From Miscanthus floridulus (taxonomy: Eukaryota; Streptophyta; Magnoliopsida; Poales; Poaceae), in the NCBI RefSeq assembly GCF_019320115.1, contig NC_089587.1:108425158-108489157 (forward strand): 64,000 nt of DNA, written 5' to 3'. Shown one piece after another: positions 1 to 13,405 of the stretch. The stretch's first letter is position 1. Every line of letters begins with the position of its first letter. The notes beneath the pieces were generated by a model that searched no databases, had not been told where the DNA came from, and saw only the letters and a program-made list of their open reading frames with translations. The position numbers and the translations under genes were made by a program.

Positions 1-2760
1 AGTAGCTATTTGTTTTAACCATAACTGGAGTTATATACATAGAAATCACATGGCTGTGGACATTCTAGAAATCTTATGAAATTTTCTACAACTTCCTTTT
101 AATACTATTAAGGTGATTCAACAGTTATCTAGGTCAAACAATTCAGTCAAACAAATCTATCCAGAAAGTAAACAATTAGGACAGCAAACTTCTAACAGCC
201 AAAACTCTTAAACCCTAAGGCCTATGACCATGAAAATTTAACACAAGGTATATTAGTAAGTTATCTACAACTTTGTTATTAACAAGTTTTACATAAAAGT
301 CCATTATCAACATGAAATCATCCACACAACCGAAACTATACATGCAGCCCTTTATTTGAATTATAAAATGATAATTAGTTAGTTGCATACAATCAATTGC
401 TTCTAAGCCATACTATTGACAACAACAGTTACTATGCATAATAAGAACCATAGAAAACATCATGGTAAATCATAATTTAATTATGTAAATGCCCTTATTA
501 ATTTAATTAAATAATTAGGGAAAATAACAACCATACACCAAATGTGCAGAATAAATTCTCATAAAATTACAGTAGCTTCCTAGTGCTCACGATACACTAC
601 TATAAAAATTTCATACCATTTGGACATGTATAACATCCTCTACAAAAATAACAAGCTAGCAAAACCTATTTTAGTGAAAATAGTAAACCTATAGAAAAGT
701 GTGAAACAACAGATTATATATTTTTCAAGCTTCATATTAGTGTCATACTACTGTACAAAAATTTGCATAGCAATATGTTACATATTTTTATTCCTATAAT
801 TTTCCTCAGAAAATGCATTTATTAATAGATAAATAGAAATATCATATTTCAATCAAGTTTACTACAAACTTAATATTTTTCCTAGCTAGAGCATGTCAAC
901 ACAAGACTAACAAAATTGGAATCACAATTTTATCATTTTTCTAGCTCAAGATATATAATTTACAAAATTGTAAACATTCAAAAGCATTTATCTAAATAAC
1001 CATGAAAAATACCAAAAACTATACATCTCATATTTTATAAAATACTACTCTTCAAGAGGAACACAACAAAATTTGGTTCACCAAAAATGGACATCTAGAA
1101 CTCCACTTATGATTTTTTAAAGTTGCATACAAATCTAAAAATAAATGAAATAGCTTTTAAAACTGAGCCACTAACAGCAGGGGTCCACGAATCGGACGGG
1201 CCCGCATGTCAGCGACACGAAATAGAGCAACGGCGTGGGACGGCCGGAGTTCGTCGATGGCGAGCTTCTCCAGCGATGGCGTTGGTACTACAGTAATCCC
1301 CATGACATCCCGCGCCCACTAAGCTAGCTAGTAGGAGCTATTGCCGAAGCTAACGACGACGGTGACGTTCATGGCGGTGCGGCAGAGCTGGTTGACGGCG
1401 AGGCCCCGGAGCTAGCCGAGATAGCTCAATCGAGGGTTCGGCCAAGCTTCTATAGTCTACGGCGATGCTAGCGCAACTACAAGCGTGTCCCGCGGTGGTC
1501 GGAGACGGCCTGGCCACGGCGACGGGACACGGCAGCGAAACGATGTCGAGGCCGTGCGTGGCACGGAGCCCTTACCGTGCGCGGCTAGCGAGCAATGCGG
1601 GCGTGGTGAGACGGTGGGATCATGACGGAGCTGCTGTGGTGGTAGAGAAGTGATGCTGTGCGAGCTAGGTGTCGGCAATGATGACAGCGATGAGCTCAGC
1701 GCTGCAGCGGCTACTGCGGATGGAGGCGAGAGCGAAGGAGAAGGAAGGTAGGGGAAATGAGAGCGCACGGGAGAGCGAGTGAGTGCAGGGCATGAAGTGG
1801 AGTGCTGTGGCCCGACGTGGCCTGGCTGGTCAGGCCGTCGACGACGTGCGGCCTCCATGCGGTGGCCAAGACCTAAGCCGGTCGGCCACTGAATGCCGGC
1901 CCGATTTGGCCATCAGAGCCCTGCACCTAGCCTAACAGCGAGTTTTGGCGACAATAAATCTCCTAATCCGTAGCTCATCAGTGCAAACAATCTTAACAAA
2001 AATGGTAGCCCTACATGCCATCTACAATTTCTCTTAAAAGACCATAGTCTAATTCTCAACGAGCAAAGAGTAAAATCATCCCAAAGTCGGGCCAATCAAA
2101 CTGTAAACGCGCCAAGACTTAGAAAAAATTCTAAGTGTTGAAAACAGTGAAATGTGGATTTTTGTGAGCTCATAAAGACCAAGCTATGCACTTAATTAGC
2201 TTATGACCCAAAAATAAAAGTTGTTGCTCTACTCAAATACTACAACTTTGCTTTAGTGAACACATCCATGCAAAGTCTCTATGATATAATTCAAACTCGG
2301 TCAAACATACTACTTTTAAATGATGGCTTACACTAGAACTATGACTTAGTGACCAAACTAGCCCTAGTCATGAATACCAAAGTTGTTCATAATGACATTC
2401 TAAACATGTTTAATGTATTCCTAAGGTCACATAAGCATTTCATACATTGGTTACACATAAAACCTCCTAGGTCAACCAGCATATCATTACTTAGGAGCTT
2501 AATTAGACAAAGTGGTCTACATGAACAATGTTCCATTAGTCATCCTAAGTGTAGCTAGGGTGTTTTAGTGACTAACATCAACCACTTACACTTATTTACA
2601 CATGATCATAAGCATACACAAAGGAAACATAAAATAACAAGGCATGTTTCATATGTTTCAATCATATGTTTCATATGTAAAAGCTCATATATGAATGCTT
2701 GATGATTATGCTCATGCAATGCAAGTCAAATTATGCAAGCCTAACACCTAGGGTGTTACA
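1..2760 (-). repeat. Truncated giant LTR (GGTGTTACA-type), left end outside the window
   Basis: The segment ends at 2760 with GGTGTTACA, the same terminus seen on the giant LTRs at 40615-52422 and 58817-62415. It also has their layout: AT-rich flanks around a GC-rich block (about 1180-1910) and no long coding frame. On the minus strand it would begin TGTAACACC, the usual LTR start. The other end lies outside the window, so I cannot tell a solo LTR from the 3' LTR of a longer element. The sequence just right of 2760, read on the minus strand, is only weakly purine-rich (CTTGAGG), so a polypurine tract there is uncertain. Short open frames inside (for example 1457-1858) carry no recognisable domain. 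Confidence 0.6.
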
Positions 2761-3967
2761 CCTCAAGCCCCACTTGGAGGTCGCGGCGTAGTCAGGCTCG
2801 GTAGGGTTTCTCCTCTAGAGGGTGCATGCGAGCGTACCCGATGGGGAGAGCCCCCAAGCCCCTGGGCGATCTTAGAGGGGTCGGTCAGGAGGTCTTCTTC
2901 ATTCGGGAACCATTAGACCCGAGGCTTAATATACCCATATGTTAGGATCTCATCACTTATCCTTGTCAACCACGATGGAACATTTATTAGCTTTTGGAAT
3001 ATTATTCAACCTATAGATGGTTCTCTCCTAGGGTTTGAGCTAAAATGGGATTTTAATCACACTACATATATATTTTACACTAACAGCTAAATATGAAGGC
3101 ACACATATTGTCTCAAGGTGGAAACTCTATGGCTTACCTTGATTTTGTCAAAATAGATCAGTGTTTGTTGGGCATCATATTCCGATGTCAATGCAATAAA
3201 TTGTCCACCATTTTAGTTGCATAGAAATGAGTGCGCATCAGTTTTACGCCATTATTTATATGACAATCCATTAGCCCCATTCGGATGGTATGGTTCTGAA
3301 AGAATTTGGATGGTTTGGAGGAATTCTAGAGGAATTTGTGAGAGGAAAACACTGTTTCGGATAAAAAAAAGAAGCGGGTCAAGCCGGGTTCAAGGGCACG
3401 CAAACGGGGCCATTGTGTACGCACTGGCGCTGCGTCTTCTCTAAAATTCTCGATGGGCTAAAGGTCGGCCTCATGGCCCAAGCCACGTTTGGACCTTCAT
3501 CTACTTTGTTACTGTTTTCACAGCCCACTGGCGTTCATATCCAACCCCTTGTCAACCATGGATAACTCTTGGCAACAACAGGCCGAGAGGCTAAGACCAT
3601 GGCTGATCCAATCGTGCCCTAGCTATCGGACAGGACTTTAGGTTGTCGATGGACAACGTAGGGCGGCAAGTGGCAGCCGGCCCAATTACGCGGCGCCTGC
3701 TCCTCCTACCCTAAAATCCCGATGGTCGCGTCCCCTGCAGCCCTGCCTCCAGTCGTCGTCGACACCGAGCCCTGCCTGACCCCTAAGCCCTGAGGCCATT
3801 GTTCCCGACATCTTCTCGACGGCTCCACACAAGGTAAAAAAAGCTACTACAGTACCTTGGGGGATGATGCTCTAGATGTGTGCCAATCCTGTCCGTCACC
3901 GGCTCACAGCGAACTGCCCCGGCGAGCGAGGAGCACAATCAAGATTTTAGTTGAGGGATGCATAGGG
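2761..3967. other. Unassigned sequence between giant LTR and MULE-1
   Basis: No open frame with a recognisable domain on either strand. 2761-2930 is GC-rich and could be a fragment of another LTR. A small MITE-like piece lies at 3274-3410. 3420-3960 is moderately GC-rich and could be relic genic sequence, but I find no supported exon. Confidence 0.4.
3274..3410. mobile_element. Possible 137-bp MITE
   Basis: Left end GCCCCATTCG and the reverse complement of the right end, GCCCCGTTTG, match at 8 of 10 positions. Flanks are CATTA on the left and CATTG on the right, a possible imperfect 5-bp target duplication. Ends of this kind are common on small non-autonomous DNA transposons of grasses. No coding capacity. 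The short imperfect repeats could also be chance. Confidence 0.33.
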
Positions 3968-4195
3968 GATTTTTTTATTTCTAACACTTTTTTAAACTAT
4001 TTTCAAATCTGAAACTGTTTATTTTTTTTTCAAAACTAACACTTTTGGCCATGCCTATTTCTAGGGCGCAGTGAAGCAATACTACTACGCCATGTATGGT
4101 GGCACAGCAGGGGTGCGTACGTGGCAACGACCTAGCCCGCTAGTCGATGATGTGGCAGGTCTTGTCGTGCCATCGATCAGGGCGTGGCTGTGGCA
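3968..4195 (+). repeat. MULE-1 left terminal inverted repeat
   Basis: Pairs with 15630-15838. The outer 85 bp are T-rich with repeated CTAACACTTTT-like blocks. The inner part shares GCCATG.ATGG, GTGGC.GG and ATCA.GGCGTGGC segments with the reverse complement of the right end. Gaps are needed, so the repeat is imperfect. The inner boundary is approximate. Confidence 0.7.
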
Positions 4196-4989
4196 TGCCA
4201 CCCGTCAGGGCTCGATAGAGCGAAATAGAGGCCCATGGCCCGGTCTCTTTCCTCCCTCTCTATTTCACTCCATGCCGCCTAGCCACCGCACAATAGCCAC
4301 CTCCGCGCCTCCTATCCCACACCGCCACGCCTCCCCCATCGGCTCCCTCTCTCCCTTGTCTCCTTCTATCAGTCCCTCCCTATCCCCACTGTGCCGCTGC
4401 CCCTCCCCATCACTGGCATGGCCGTCGCTTCCCTATGGCACGACCTCCCTCTCTCCCCATCCTCTTCCTCCCCTACCACCCCCTATCCTTAACCCTCCTC
4501 CAACTTTGGGCACAGAAGAAGCCCGCTGTCGGATGGCCATTGCTGCCGCCGGCCAGCTCGTTGCCTTAGGTGGATTGGGGTGATCCTCTTGCCGCCGGCC
4601 AGCCATTCTCGCTATGGTTTGTCAAGGTAATCCTCTTGTGCATTTGTTGCTTCAATCGAATTGTTGTTAGCTAGGGTTAGGATTTAAAATTAGTCAATGA
4701 AGTTAGTAAAGTTAGCTAGATAGGTATAGTTAGTGAAGTTAGTTAGTATAGTTGGTTAATACAATTAGTTATTATAATTAGTATAGGTACTAATATTAGT
4801 TAGTGTATTTAGTATAGTTAGTTAGAATTGTTGTTATAGGTATTAATATTAGATTAGTTAGTTTTCTTAGTTAGTATAGGTATGAATACTAGATTAGTTA
4901 GTAGGCATGACAATTTCGACGACTTGATGAAGTTTCTTGAAATGCTTTTGTAGATGGATTGGTGTGTTAGAGTTTTCTACTGAGGAAGT

Positions 4990-7900
4990 GTTAGGAGAGA
5001 AGATGGTATGTTTGAGGATATGGAAGAAGAATTGGAATGGTTTGATGAACCTCCTAGCTTCAGCGATCTTTGTGGCCGTTTGAATAGAAAATTTGGCGGT
5101 GATTATACACTGAAGGGGAGGTTTGATAGTAGAAAGACTAGGGCACACTACGTGCTGATGCCCTTGCGGGACCATGCTCACTGGTCCTGCTTGAAAGCAT
5201 CTAGGCCCCTAGTTGGGTTTCGGTGATTAATGACAATACGTGATTACTGTGACTAACGTGTGTTTTGTAGAAACAACTGAGTTAGGTCACGGTAATGGAG
5301 ATCGATTGGGTAATCATGGTTGTCATGCCCCTACGATGGAAATCGTTTCAGTTTTCAAAGGATGGACGACAAGGTTAAGGATGGACTAGTTCTAAGTGTC
5401 GATTGGAGTTGGAGAGACACTTAGAGTAGTTTAGGACTTTGTTTTTCCTTTTGCCATACTATTAAGGGGGGTATGAGCGAGTATCTTGACCTAGGTGAGT
5501 CTAGTGAGTTAGGTGTGGTGCACACTTGTTAAAACTAGCACTAGGTAGCTCCATAACAGCCCTTTGATCCAATGGAGCAAACTCAATTCACATATGTTCG
5601 AGAGTTAGAAGTGAATGGAGGGTCAAATACTAACCGGATGCTGGCTCCGGTGCGACCGAATGCTGGCTCAGGGTCCGGTCAGTTCATTTGACCAAGGTGA
5701 AAGTGTCTGGAAGTGACCGGATGCTGTGAGGTCATGTCATCAAACGCTGAGGGCCAGTGTCCGGTCGACTCCAGTAAGGTCCCAAAGAGGGAGAATATTG
5801 ACCGGACACTGCTCAGCAAGTGACCGGACACTGGGGGTCTAAAGTCCGGTCGACATCAGTAAGGTTCCAGTGAGGGGAAAACATGACCGAATGCGTCCGA
5901 TCAACTCTTAACCACTGGAGTTCGGGGTGTACTGACCGGTGCGTCCGATCAACATGACCGGAGTGTCCGGTCACCCCACATAGGCACATAATGGTTCATT
6001 TTTAGCCGGTGTTATAAATACAACCTCCACTCATGTGTGGGGGTACTTTTGCTCATTCAAACAGCTAAGAAACACCTTAGAGAGTGCCAAGAAGAGCAAG
6101 GTCCTAGTGAGGTGATTGAGATTTGAGAATCCCAAAGAGAGCCCTCATTAGTGAAGATCAAGAGTAGCAAAGTGTGCATCCACCTTCTCATTAGGCTTGT
6201 TGTGGTCAAGTGAGAGTTCGTGCTTGTTACTCTTGGTGATCACCATCAACTAGATGACTTGGTGGTGATTGGGAGTTTGGTGATCACCCAGCGGAGCTTG
6301 TGGGTGACCCAACTCAAGTTGTGAGCGGTTATGGGTGATTCACCATGATGAAGTGCCGAAGAATCAACCCGTAGAGAGCACTTGATCCTTATGCGGATCA
6401 AGGGGGAGCCACACCCTTGCACGGGTGCTCCAACGAGGACTAGTGGGGAGTGGCGACTCTCCAATACCTCAGCAAAACATCGCCGTGTTCCTCCCTCTCT
6501 ATTTACTTTGAGCATTTACTTTGAGCATTTACTTGAGCAATTCAATTCATGTCTTTACATTCTTAGAATTGTCATGCTAGAGTAGGATTGGAACTTAGGT
6601 TGCAAGTCTTTTGTGCGGTAGAACAATTAGAAACACTTTCTAGGCACAAGGGGTTAATTGGGCTAACCATAGGATTTAATTATTGCAAAGAAATTTAGAA
6701 TTAGCCCAATTCACCCCCCCCCCTCTTGGGCATCTTGATCCTTTCACTGCTACAATAGGGTAATCCAATGTTCCAATGTGGCCTTGGCTGAGGTGGTTGT
6801 GGAGAATGGGTACAGGATGCATGATCTCTAGGAGGGGTCGTCCTTCGATGATGATACTCAACAGGAATGTGGGGTTCATGTGGAACCAACTATGGGTACT
6901 ATGGATTTGGATGGTCAGTTGACATAGGAGCAGTTTCATTCAAGTCAAGTAGGTTGTATGAGCAATGACTTCAATGTGAACGAGTTCAAACGGGAAGAGG
7001 AGGAGCAGGAGGAGGACAGGATCGGTGATGTAGTTAGCAGTGATTTAGACGATTCAGATGATGACCAGGGAGGTAGACATGCTATGCCCACATCGGTTGA
7101 TGCTATGCCAGTACCTGTTTAGGGCATGCCATTACCAGTACCAACTGAGGTTTTGCATGCTATGCTGGCTCAGGGTAGACTAGTCATAGATTTGCCAGCA
7201 GATGATACCCCCTATGATTTATGGTGCAGAATTAGCGAAGCACAGCAGTATGTTCCACCACCACCGTACACAGCGACAGAGCTTGAGTAACTAAGGTCGA
7301 TGAACGTACCTTTTAGGGGCGTTCCAAACTATAGGGATGTCAGCATGATGGATATGGAAGTTTGTGACACTAGTCTCCAGATGTGTAGGAAATCATTGTA
7401 TGACCATGAGAAAGAAATCCTTAGTAAGGGGATGATATTCAATACAATGTCAGAGATGAAGCTCTTTCTTTAGGACTATGTTGTGTATCACCATAGGCCG
7501 TATAGCGTCACTCATTCGAACCAGGACTTGAGGTACCACGTGATATGCAAAAATGGTTGTATGTGGAGATTAAATGCATGAAACAGACATAGTGATGGCA
7601 AGTGGAGGATAAGTAAAGTGGTCGAACCCCACACTTGCCTATCAAATAGGGGGAAGGAAAATCATCAGTAGCTCACTGCACGTTACCTTGCTCATCGTAT
7701 ATTGGGGCTCGTTGATGACAATAACAACATTTCGGTGTCTTCATTACAACAGTCCATATCTGGATTCATTAAGTATGATGTGAAGTATGAAAAGGCTTAG
7801 CGTGCTAAGTAAATTGCCCTGACAATTCATTGGGTAGTTGGGAGGAAGCGTACAACAGGGTGCCCGCATCTTATGTGCAATGCATTACTACAACCCTGGC

Positions 7901-9282
7901 TTGAAATGGTTTGTGGACACCGGAGGGATGTATTTTTGGGACCCGTTGAGGCATGTCCTGCATCGTGTGTTCTGGCCGTTCGTGCAAATGGAACATGCAT
8001 TCTAGTTTTGTCAGCCAGTCATACTTGTTGATGGCACTTTCCTAATAGGAAAGTATAGGGGCACCTTGATGATGGCTGCTACTGTTGATCCAGAGGACTA
8101 GATAGTACCCATGGCTTTTGCTTTGGCAGAGGGAGAGAACAATGAATCATGGTCATGGTTCTTGCGGCTTCTATGTGTACAAGTGCTTGGCCCATCTCGC
8201 ACTATATGTTTGATCTCAGACCATCACCCAGGGCTTCTTAATGCTACAGCTAAGCATATAGATGGGTTCTCGCCTCTTGTGCACAGATGGTGCATGAGAC
8301 ACTTTGCCGCTAATTTCTAGCGACGTCAAAGGAAGAAGGAGGTATGTGACAAGGTAAAGGCTCTATGTTGTGTACATATAGAGCACCAGTTCAAGGAGAC
8401 AAAGAGAGAACTAGGCAAGATGCTAAATGAAGTGGGCAAGGCCTGGTTAGAGGCACAGATGGAACAGAAGGCTAAGTGGGCGTTAGCATATGATGAGGGG
8501 GTTTCAGGTATGGCATCATGACCACTAACTCCTCGGAGTCTTTCAACCGTGTATTCACCTGAGTTCGATCGTTGCCTGTGTCTGGAATTGTTGAGTTCTC
8601 CTTTCATAAGTGCAACGAATATTTCGTCAAGAGGTGGGAACTTGCACAGAGGAATATAGCTGAGTAGGAGCGATTTAGAAAGGCCGGAGCTGAACATTTG
8701 AAGAAGGTCGAGGAATTGGCCAACCAATACACCACCAAGCTATATGGACCCTGCCACCATATCTTTAGTGTACGGGACAAGGGTGGCACAAGCTTGGGTG
8801 ACAAACGTTATGGTGGATGAAACTACCGAGTTGATCTTGACAAAGTAGAGTGCAGTTGCAACATCCCTCAGATCATGGATGCCCCTTGCTCTCATATGAT
8901 CACTGCCTACATGGTTTGTGGGTATAACTTTGAGGATCTGCCATATATGTCACCCTTGTATCTCTGTTCAAACATCGTTAGTATTTGGGAGAGGAGCTTC
9001 AAGATATACCTTGACCCGACACAGTGGCCACCTTATCATGGTTATGACTACATGTCATATCCAGATCTAATGAAGGTAGGCAAGGGTACGAGGAAGAAGA
9101 AGCGACTCAAGGGGGACATGGACGCTATGAGAGGGTATGGCGAAGACATGTACGGAGGGGGAGACTTCAATGAGACCCGTGGTAGGAATCTTTACTCCGT
9201 TTGCAAACAACCTGGTCACAAGGCTAGCAGGCATAGAAGACAAGGGCAGCAGGTGCATATAGCATACATTTTATTATATTAA
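4990..9282 (+). pseudogene. MULE-1 transposase (mudrA-like), decayed
   Basis: Family: MuDR/MULE transposase, the nuclear enzyme that cuts and moves the element. Recognisable parts in order: an N-terminal segment (5008-5186, LNRKFGGDYTLKGRF) typical of grass MULE transposases; an acidic linker (about 6950-7080); the MuDR DNA-binding region (about 7430-7680); the transposase core (about 7990-8320, with VDGTFL then AFALAEGENN and HRWCMRHFAANF); the SWIM-type zinc finger (about 8850-8910, C.CNIPQ....PCSH); and a C-terminal CX2C knuckle (about 9200-9230). A solo LTR (5192-6746) splits it between codons for HWS and YNRVIQ. Many in-frame stops remain, nearly all TAG where the family has Gln or Trp, plus frameshifts. 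Dead gene. Its downstream neighbour is the PMD gene on the same strand. Confidence 0.85.
5192..6746 (+). mobile_element. Solo LTR of the Sirevirus family
   Basis: 1555 bp beginning TGAAAGCATCTAGGCCCC and ending CTTGATCCTTTCA, homologous along its whole length to the LTRs at 19518-21102 and 31214-32799 but clearly more diverged. Flanked by a perfect 5-bp duplication CTGCT (5187-5191 and 6747-6751). A TATAAATA box is at 6013-6020. No internal region follows, so it is the product of LTR-LTR recombination. It interrupts the MULE-1 transposase. Confidence 0.95.
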
Positions 9283-9468
9283 TGTTAATTGTTTGCTATG
9301 CTATTTAAAACTACTATGTTAGTACCAATTATGATATATGTTTATTCTCTCATTTTGCATAATAGTTTATTCCTTTTACATTTACTTTGTTTTTATGCAC
9401 TAATGTTCCATCATATTATAGTAGTCTTAATGTTTATTCTAACACATCCATTTGAAATTTGAACTAGG

Positions 9469-12253
9469 ATGGGGGATCATCATCCGCAGTACCCCATTCT
9501 TGAGGTGCACTACGACAAGGACCACCAAGCCAAGCACCTGTTGAAGCTTCAGGAGGACTTGCTACCTCTTAGACTACACACGCACTAGACGCACCGCTGG
9601 GACGAGCGATACCGGCCATACATACAGCATGCCAGCTTCCTTGAGATCGTCTGGGTCTTCAACACTGGGCTATCTATCCTCGACCCTGCACTTCTCACTA
9701 CTGCTGTCGATAGGTATGATTTGATACATGATTGGTGAAGTACAAAGCATTGATTTGTCTCATTGTTTGAATTAAAAAACTTCTTATATTGAATTAAAAA
9801 CCCACAGATGGAGGCCAGAGACCCACACCTTCTACCTTCCTTGCGGCGAGATGACTATCATGATGTAGGACGTGAAGATGATTCTCTGTCTATCTTTGGG
9901 GGGTCTTCCAGTGACTAGGATCCTTGATAACGATCACTGGATGGACTTGGTGGAGCAGTTCTGTGGCAGAAGACCACCCGAGGACGAGGATGCTAGGAGA
10001 GCAAAGTAAGAATTTCTACGTTCCAAATATTTATCATTTTGACACCAGCGCATGCAAGTCTTTGGTTGGTCTCTTATATCACAAATATATGGTATGGTCT
10101 AAGTCTGTCGTTGATCTACATATTCTATAAATTATTTTGCTATTTAAATGGAGGGTGTAGTACATAACTTTTATGATGCGTATTTTCTTTGTCTAATTTA
10201 ATGTTTATTTTTGTTCCCTCAGCTCCCATGTAATTGTCCTTCAAAAATTTCAGGAAAACATTTGGTGTTAGTTCGGTCTGGATAACAGAAAACTTCGGGG
10301 CGCCGCTGCACTCAGATGCTCCAGAGCAGGAGATCAAGAGGTATGCTAGAGTGTGGCTGTGGCACTTCTTAGGTGCCTTCCTGTTTCCCGACGTGTCGGG
10401 TAACACCATCAGCTGGGCCTTCCTCAACATACTAAGCCAGCCATGAGAGAATATAGGAGCGTACAGCTAGGGCAGCGTGGTCCTAGCATGGATCTATCAT
10501 CAGCTCTGCATTGTCTGCTGATGTAGTACAGTAGGTGCCAACCTAGGAGGTTGCTCCCACCTACTACAGGTTTGGTGTTGGGAGTGATGGCCAGTCGGGA
10601 GGCCCGTTGTTCATGGTTTACCTGTAAGTGCATCGATTTTTTATTCTCCTCAAACTTGTGACTGACTATCCTATTCAATGCAAGTATGGAATCACGTGGA
10701 CGTAGGACCGACTGCTTTGTACATCTAGCAAGAAGCGGAGGTAGTTAGAGGGAACCCGAAGTGGCGGTACAGGCAGTACTTAGACACACTAGACATCCTG
10801 ACACAGCACCAGGTAATGACCACTTTGATACTGCTAGTCGCTGTTGTTGCTTTTTTATTATTCCCAAAACCTAATTGTAGTTACCTAACTTTCAAGTGAA
10901 TTGGTGTCCTTGGTCTAGATTTGAGCTAGAGGGGTACCTGAGTCCTCACACTGAGGAAGAGTCAGACGAGTGGCTTTTTATTGGGCCACTAATTTTCTTC
11001 CAAGTGGTAGAGATACACTACCTTATATGGGTGTATAGGTAGTTCGAAAGATTGCAGCCATGCCCACCGCCGTTGTACACAACCAACAGAAAGTTGCACG
11101 GGTGCGACAACTATAACATAATAATTTAGTAGTCATGTGCATACATACAACCACTAACTTACGTTAAACTTGTAGGTACGATCAAAGGAATAGGTACAAG
11201 GAGAAGAATTGGGCTATGACGCACGTGGGGTACATCCACGACTGGGAGAATAGGCAAAGGGTCCTAATCGCCAAGAAACCGTCGCACGACCAATGCAACT
11301 TCGACTGCTACCTCTAATGGTTGCATAGAAGTACCCCCACACATATGTAGGCCCCTACACTAACAAGCCAATTGATGAGGACAAAGACAAGGATGACACT
11401 GCTGATGCATACGACACGACAACAAGGATGGAGACAAAGCTTCAGAGAGCCCCGCTACAGAGATATGTGGTAAGAAATTTGAATTTCAATACAACTGCAC
11501 GTCGGTGTTCCTATGAATTGTAGTGATACGAACTTAACTCGATTGTGTATGCAGGCAACACAGTTGACAAGTCTGTCCAACGAAGTAGTTGTGTGACTTC
11601 ATGAGACCAAAGGGGAGCTGCACAGCATTCTACACGTCTTCGTCGATGTACATTCTATTCTTAAAGCCATGACATTAGTCAAATGGTTCCCATGACTCAT
11701 TCATCCATGTTTTCTTTTTTTGCAGAAAGTGAGAAGGAGCTGCAAGAAGCTAGCATAGAAGCTCAGCTATGTGGATACTCCATGGGAGATGCCCTATGAC
11801 CCAGACCTGTCTAGTTCCTTACGCTCGAGCACTATGCCGACACGAGTAGGTTCCTCTGACACGATGGTTGCTGGGACCTCTTATGTTCGTACACTCGGCA
11901 ATGTAGGCAAGGGTCCTACGGAGCACGACATTGAGGAGGACGAGGATGAGGAGGATGAGGACGAGGAGGAGGACTACGATGAGATTGGGATGTCTCAGCT
12001 TGGTGATACACCATTTCCTACACAGTTCGACGAACAGGTATTTGAAACAACCCTTCACCATATACATCACAATTACTTAAACATTGTAAGTAACGATGCC
12101 TATATTGTAATTACAGGGTCCTAGTTACACTCAGCAGTACTGCTGGGTGTACCGCCAGCGAGACCGTACCGACGTTGGGTTCACCCCTAACGTGCTCCCT
12201 TCATGTCCGAAGAGGCAGCGACGTCCGTGGTACCCATATACTCCTAGGTCATA
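9469..12253 (+). pseudogene. MULE-1 plant-mobile-domain (PMD) gene, decayed
   Basis: Exons spell a PMD protein: HYDKDHQAKHLLKLQ (about 9510), RYRPYIQHASFLEIV (about 9610), then across an intron (about 9713-9807) WRPETHTFYLPCGEMT (9809 on), and after another intron IKRYARVWLWHFLGAFLFPD (about 10333-10392). Such domains occur in plant genes annotated as serine/threonine phosphatase 7 long form homolog, in MAIN/MAIL1 proteins, and in many plant DNA transposons. The last exons contain an Asp/Glu-rich stretch (about 11930-11985). In-frame TAG stops occur at expected Gln/Trp codons (for example LSQP then a stop at 10443). A splice-acceptor-like AACTAG|G precedes 9469, so it could be either a separate gene or downstream exons of the transposase unit. 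Role within the transposon is unknown. Confidence 0.78.
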
Positions 12254-13405
12254 GGAGTTCTTTAGGATGACATGATGCACTTGTACTCGGACACCCATAT
12301 ACTGATGGAACATGTAGTATGTCGAGTAATGTCGAACTTATGTATTGATGAACTTGTGTTGTAGTTATGACTTGCTAAACTTATGTCGAATAGAGGTATT
12401 GTCAAACTTGCGATGAACTTGGAACGTTTACAAGTTAGTATTGTTGAACTTGTGTATTGATTGTCTCATGCACTTAACCTTCCTGCTGACCAATTCATTA
12501 AACCGACACGACGAAATAACTTGGCACATGTGAGAACATAACAGAAGTGCCTTGTTCCATTTGCTGCCGCTTTGACCGCCACGCCATGGCGGCTGGCGCA
12601 TCAGCCTTGCCGCACCATGGTAGCTAGCGCGTCAGCCTGGCCGCGTCATGGATGGTGGCGCGGCAAACCCATGCTGGGCACTGGCCAGACTCCCTTCTGA
12701 GCGCATCAACAGCAACAAGATTTTGATGCATCTAATTTAGGGGGTTTCGAAAGATTGCAATGGTGAGAACAACTTTTTATTTATCTTTTTTTTAAACAGA
12801 GCATAGACATGGCATAAGGTCATTAGTGATTGGTACAGTCTTCTAGATAATGTTTGGACAAGATGGGCACTAAACTAAGACCCAAAAGTAATACCCGAAT
12901 GTGTTACAATGACAAAAGCAAAAGCATTATATACCGAGAACGTAACAAATACATGCAAATTGCAGCATTGTAATACCATTTTTTGTGGCGAAAGTTTTAT
13001 GAGATAATACAATATCCATTACAAAAATAAAATAATGTTTGTTACATGGGTACAATACATAAATAGTTCAAATGAAACACAATGCAGCACCGAGAAAGTT
13101 CTACTACAATACAAATACTAAATCTAAAGCATTGAACTAGCACACTTGCACCAATCCTCTACCACACCTCTACCAATCCTCAGTATAAAACATACTGAGT
13201 AAGCAACTCATCGTACGAGTACCAGTCCTCTACCACTACCTCGTTGCTGTGGCTAGGCTCACCTACATTGCCCAGATCTGTCTGTCGCCTGTAGTAAGCT
13301 GCCTCCATTTTACCTGTGGCCTCTGCGGCCTGAGTCAAGAACGCGTCCTCCTCCGCTTATGTGGCTAGGCTCACATGTATTGCCTTGATTTGTCTATCGC
13401 CTATA
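12254..13405. other. MULE-1 spacer between convergent genes
   Basis: No supported gene. Holds a GC-rich block (about 12560-12690) with GCCA..GCCATGG-type words resembling the inner TIR sequence, AT-rich DNA, and a tandem duplication of about 109 bp (13248-13307 and 13357-13418) that overlaps the 3' end of the GRF gene. Confidence 0.55.

Noticed and set aside
1457..1858. 133-residue open frame in GC-rich DNA
   Set aside because: Pro/Ser/Arg-rich low-complexity translation inside a giant LTR, no domain. GC-rich LTR cores give such frames on both strands.
4071..4583. 170-residue Pro/Ser-rich open frame
   Set aside because: Its start lies in the MULE-1 inverted repeat and its composition is low-complexity. 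No homologous frame at the other end.
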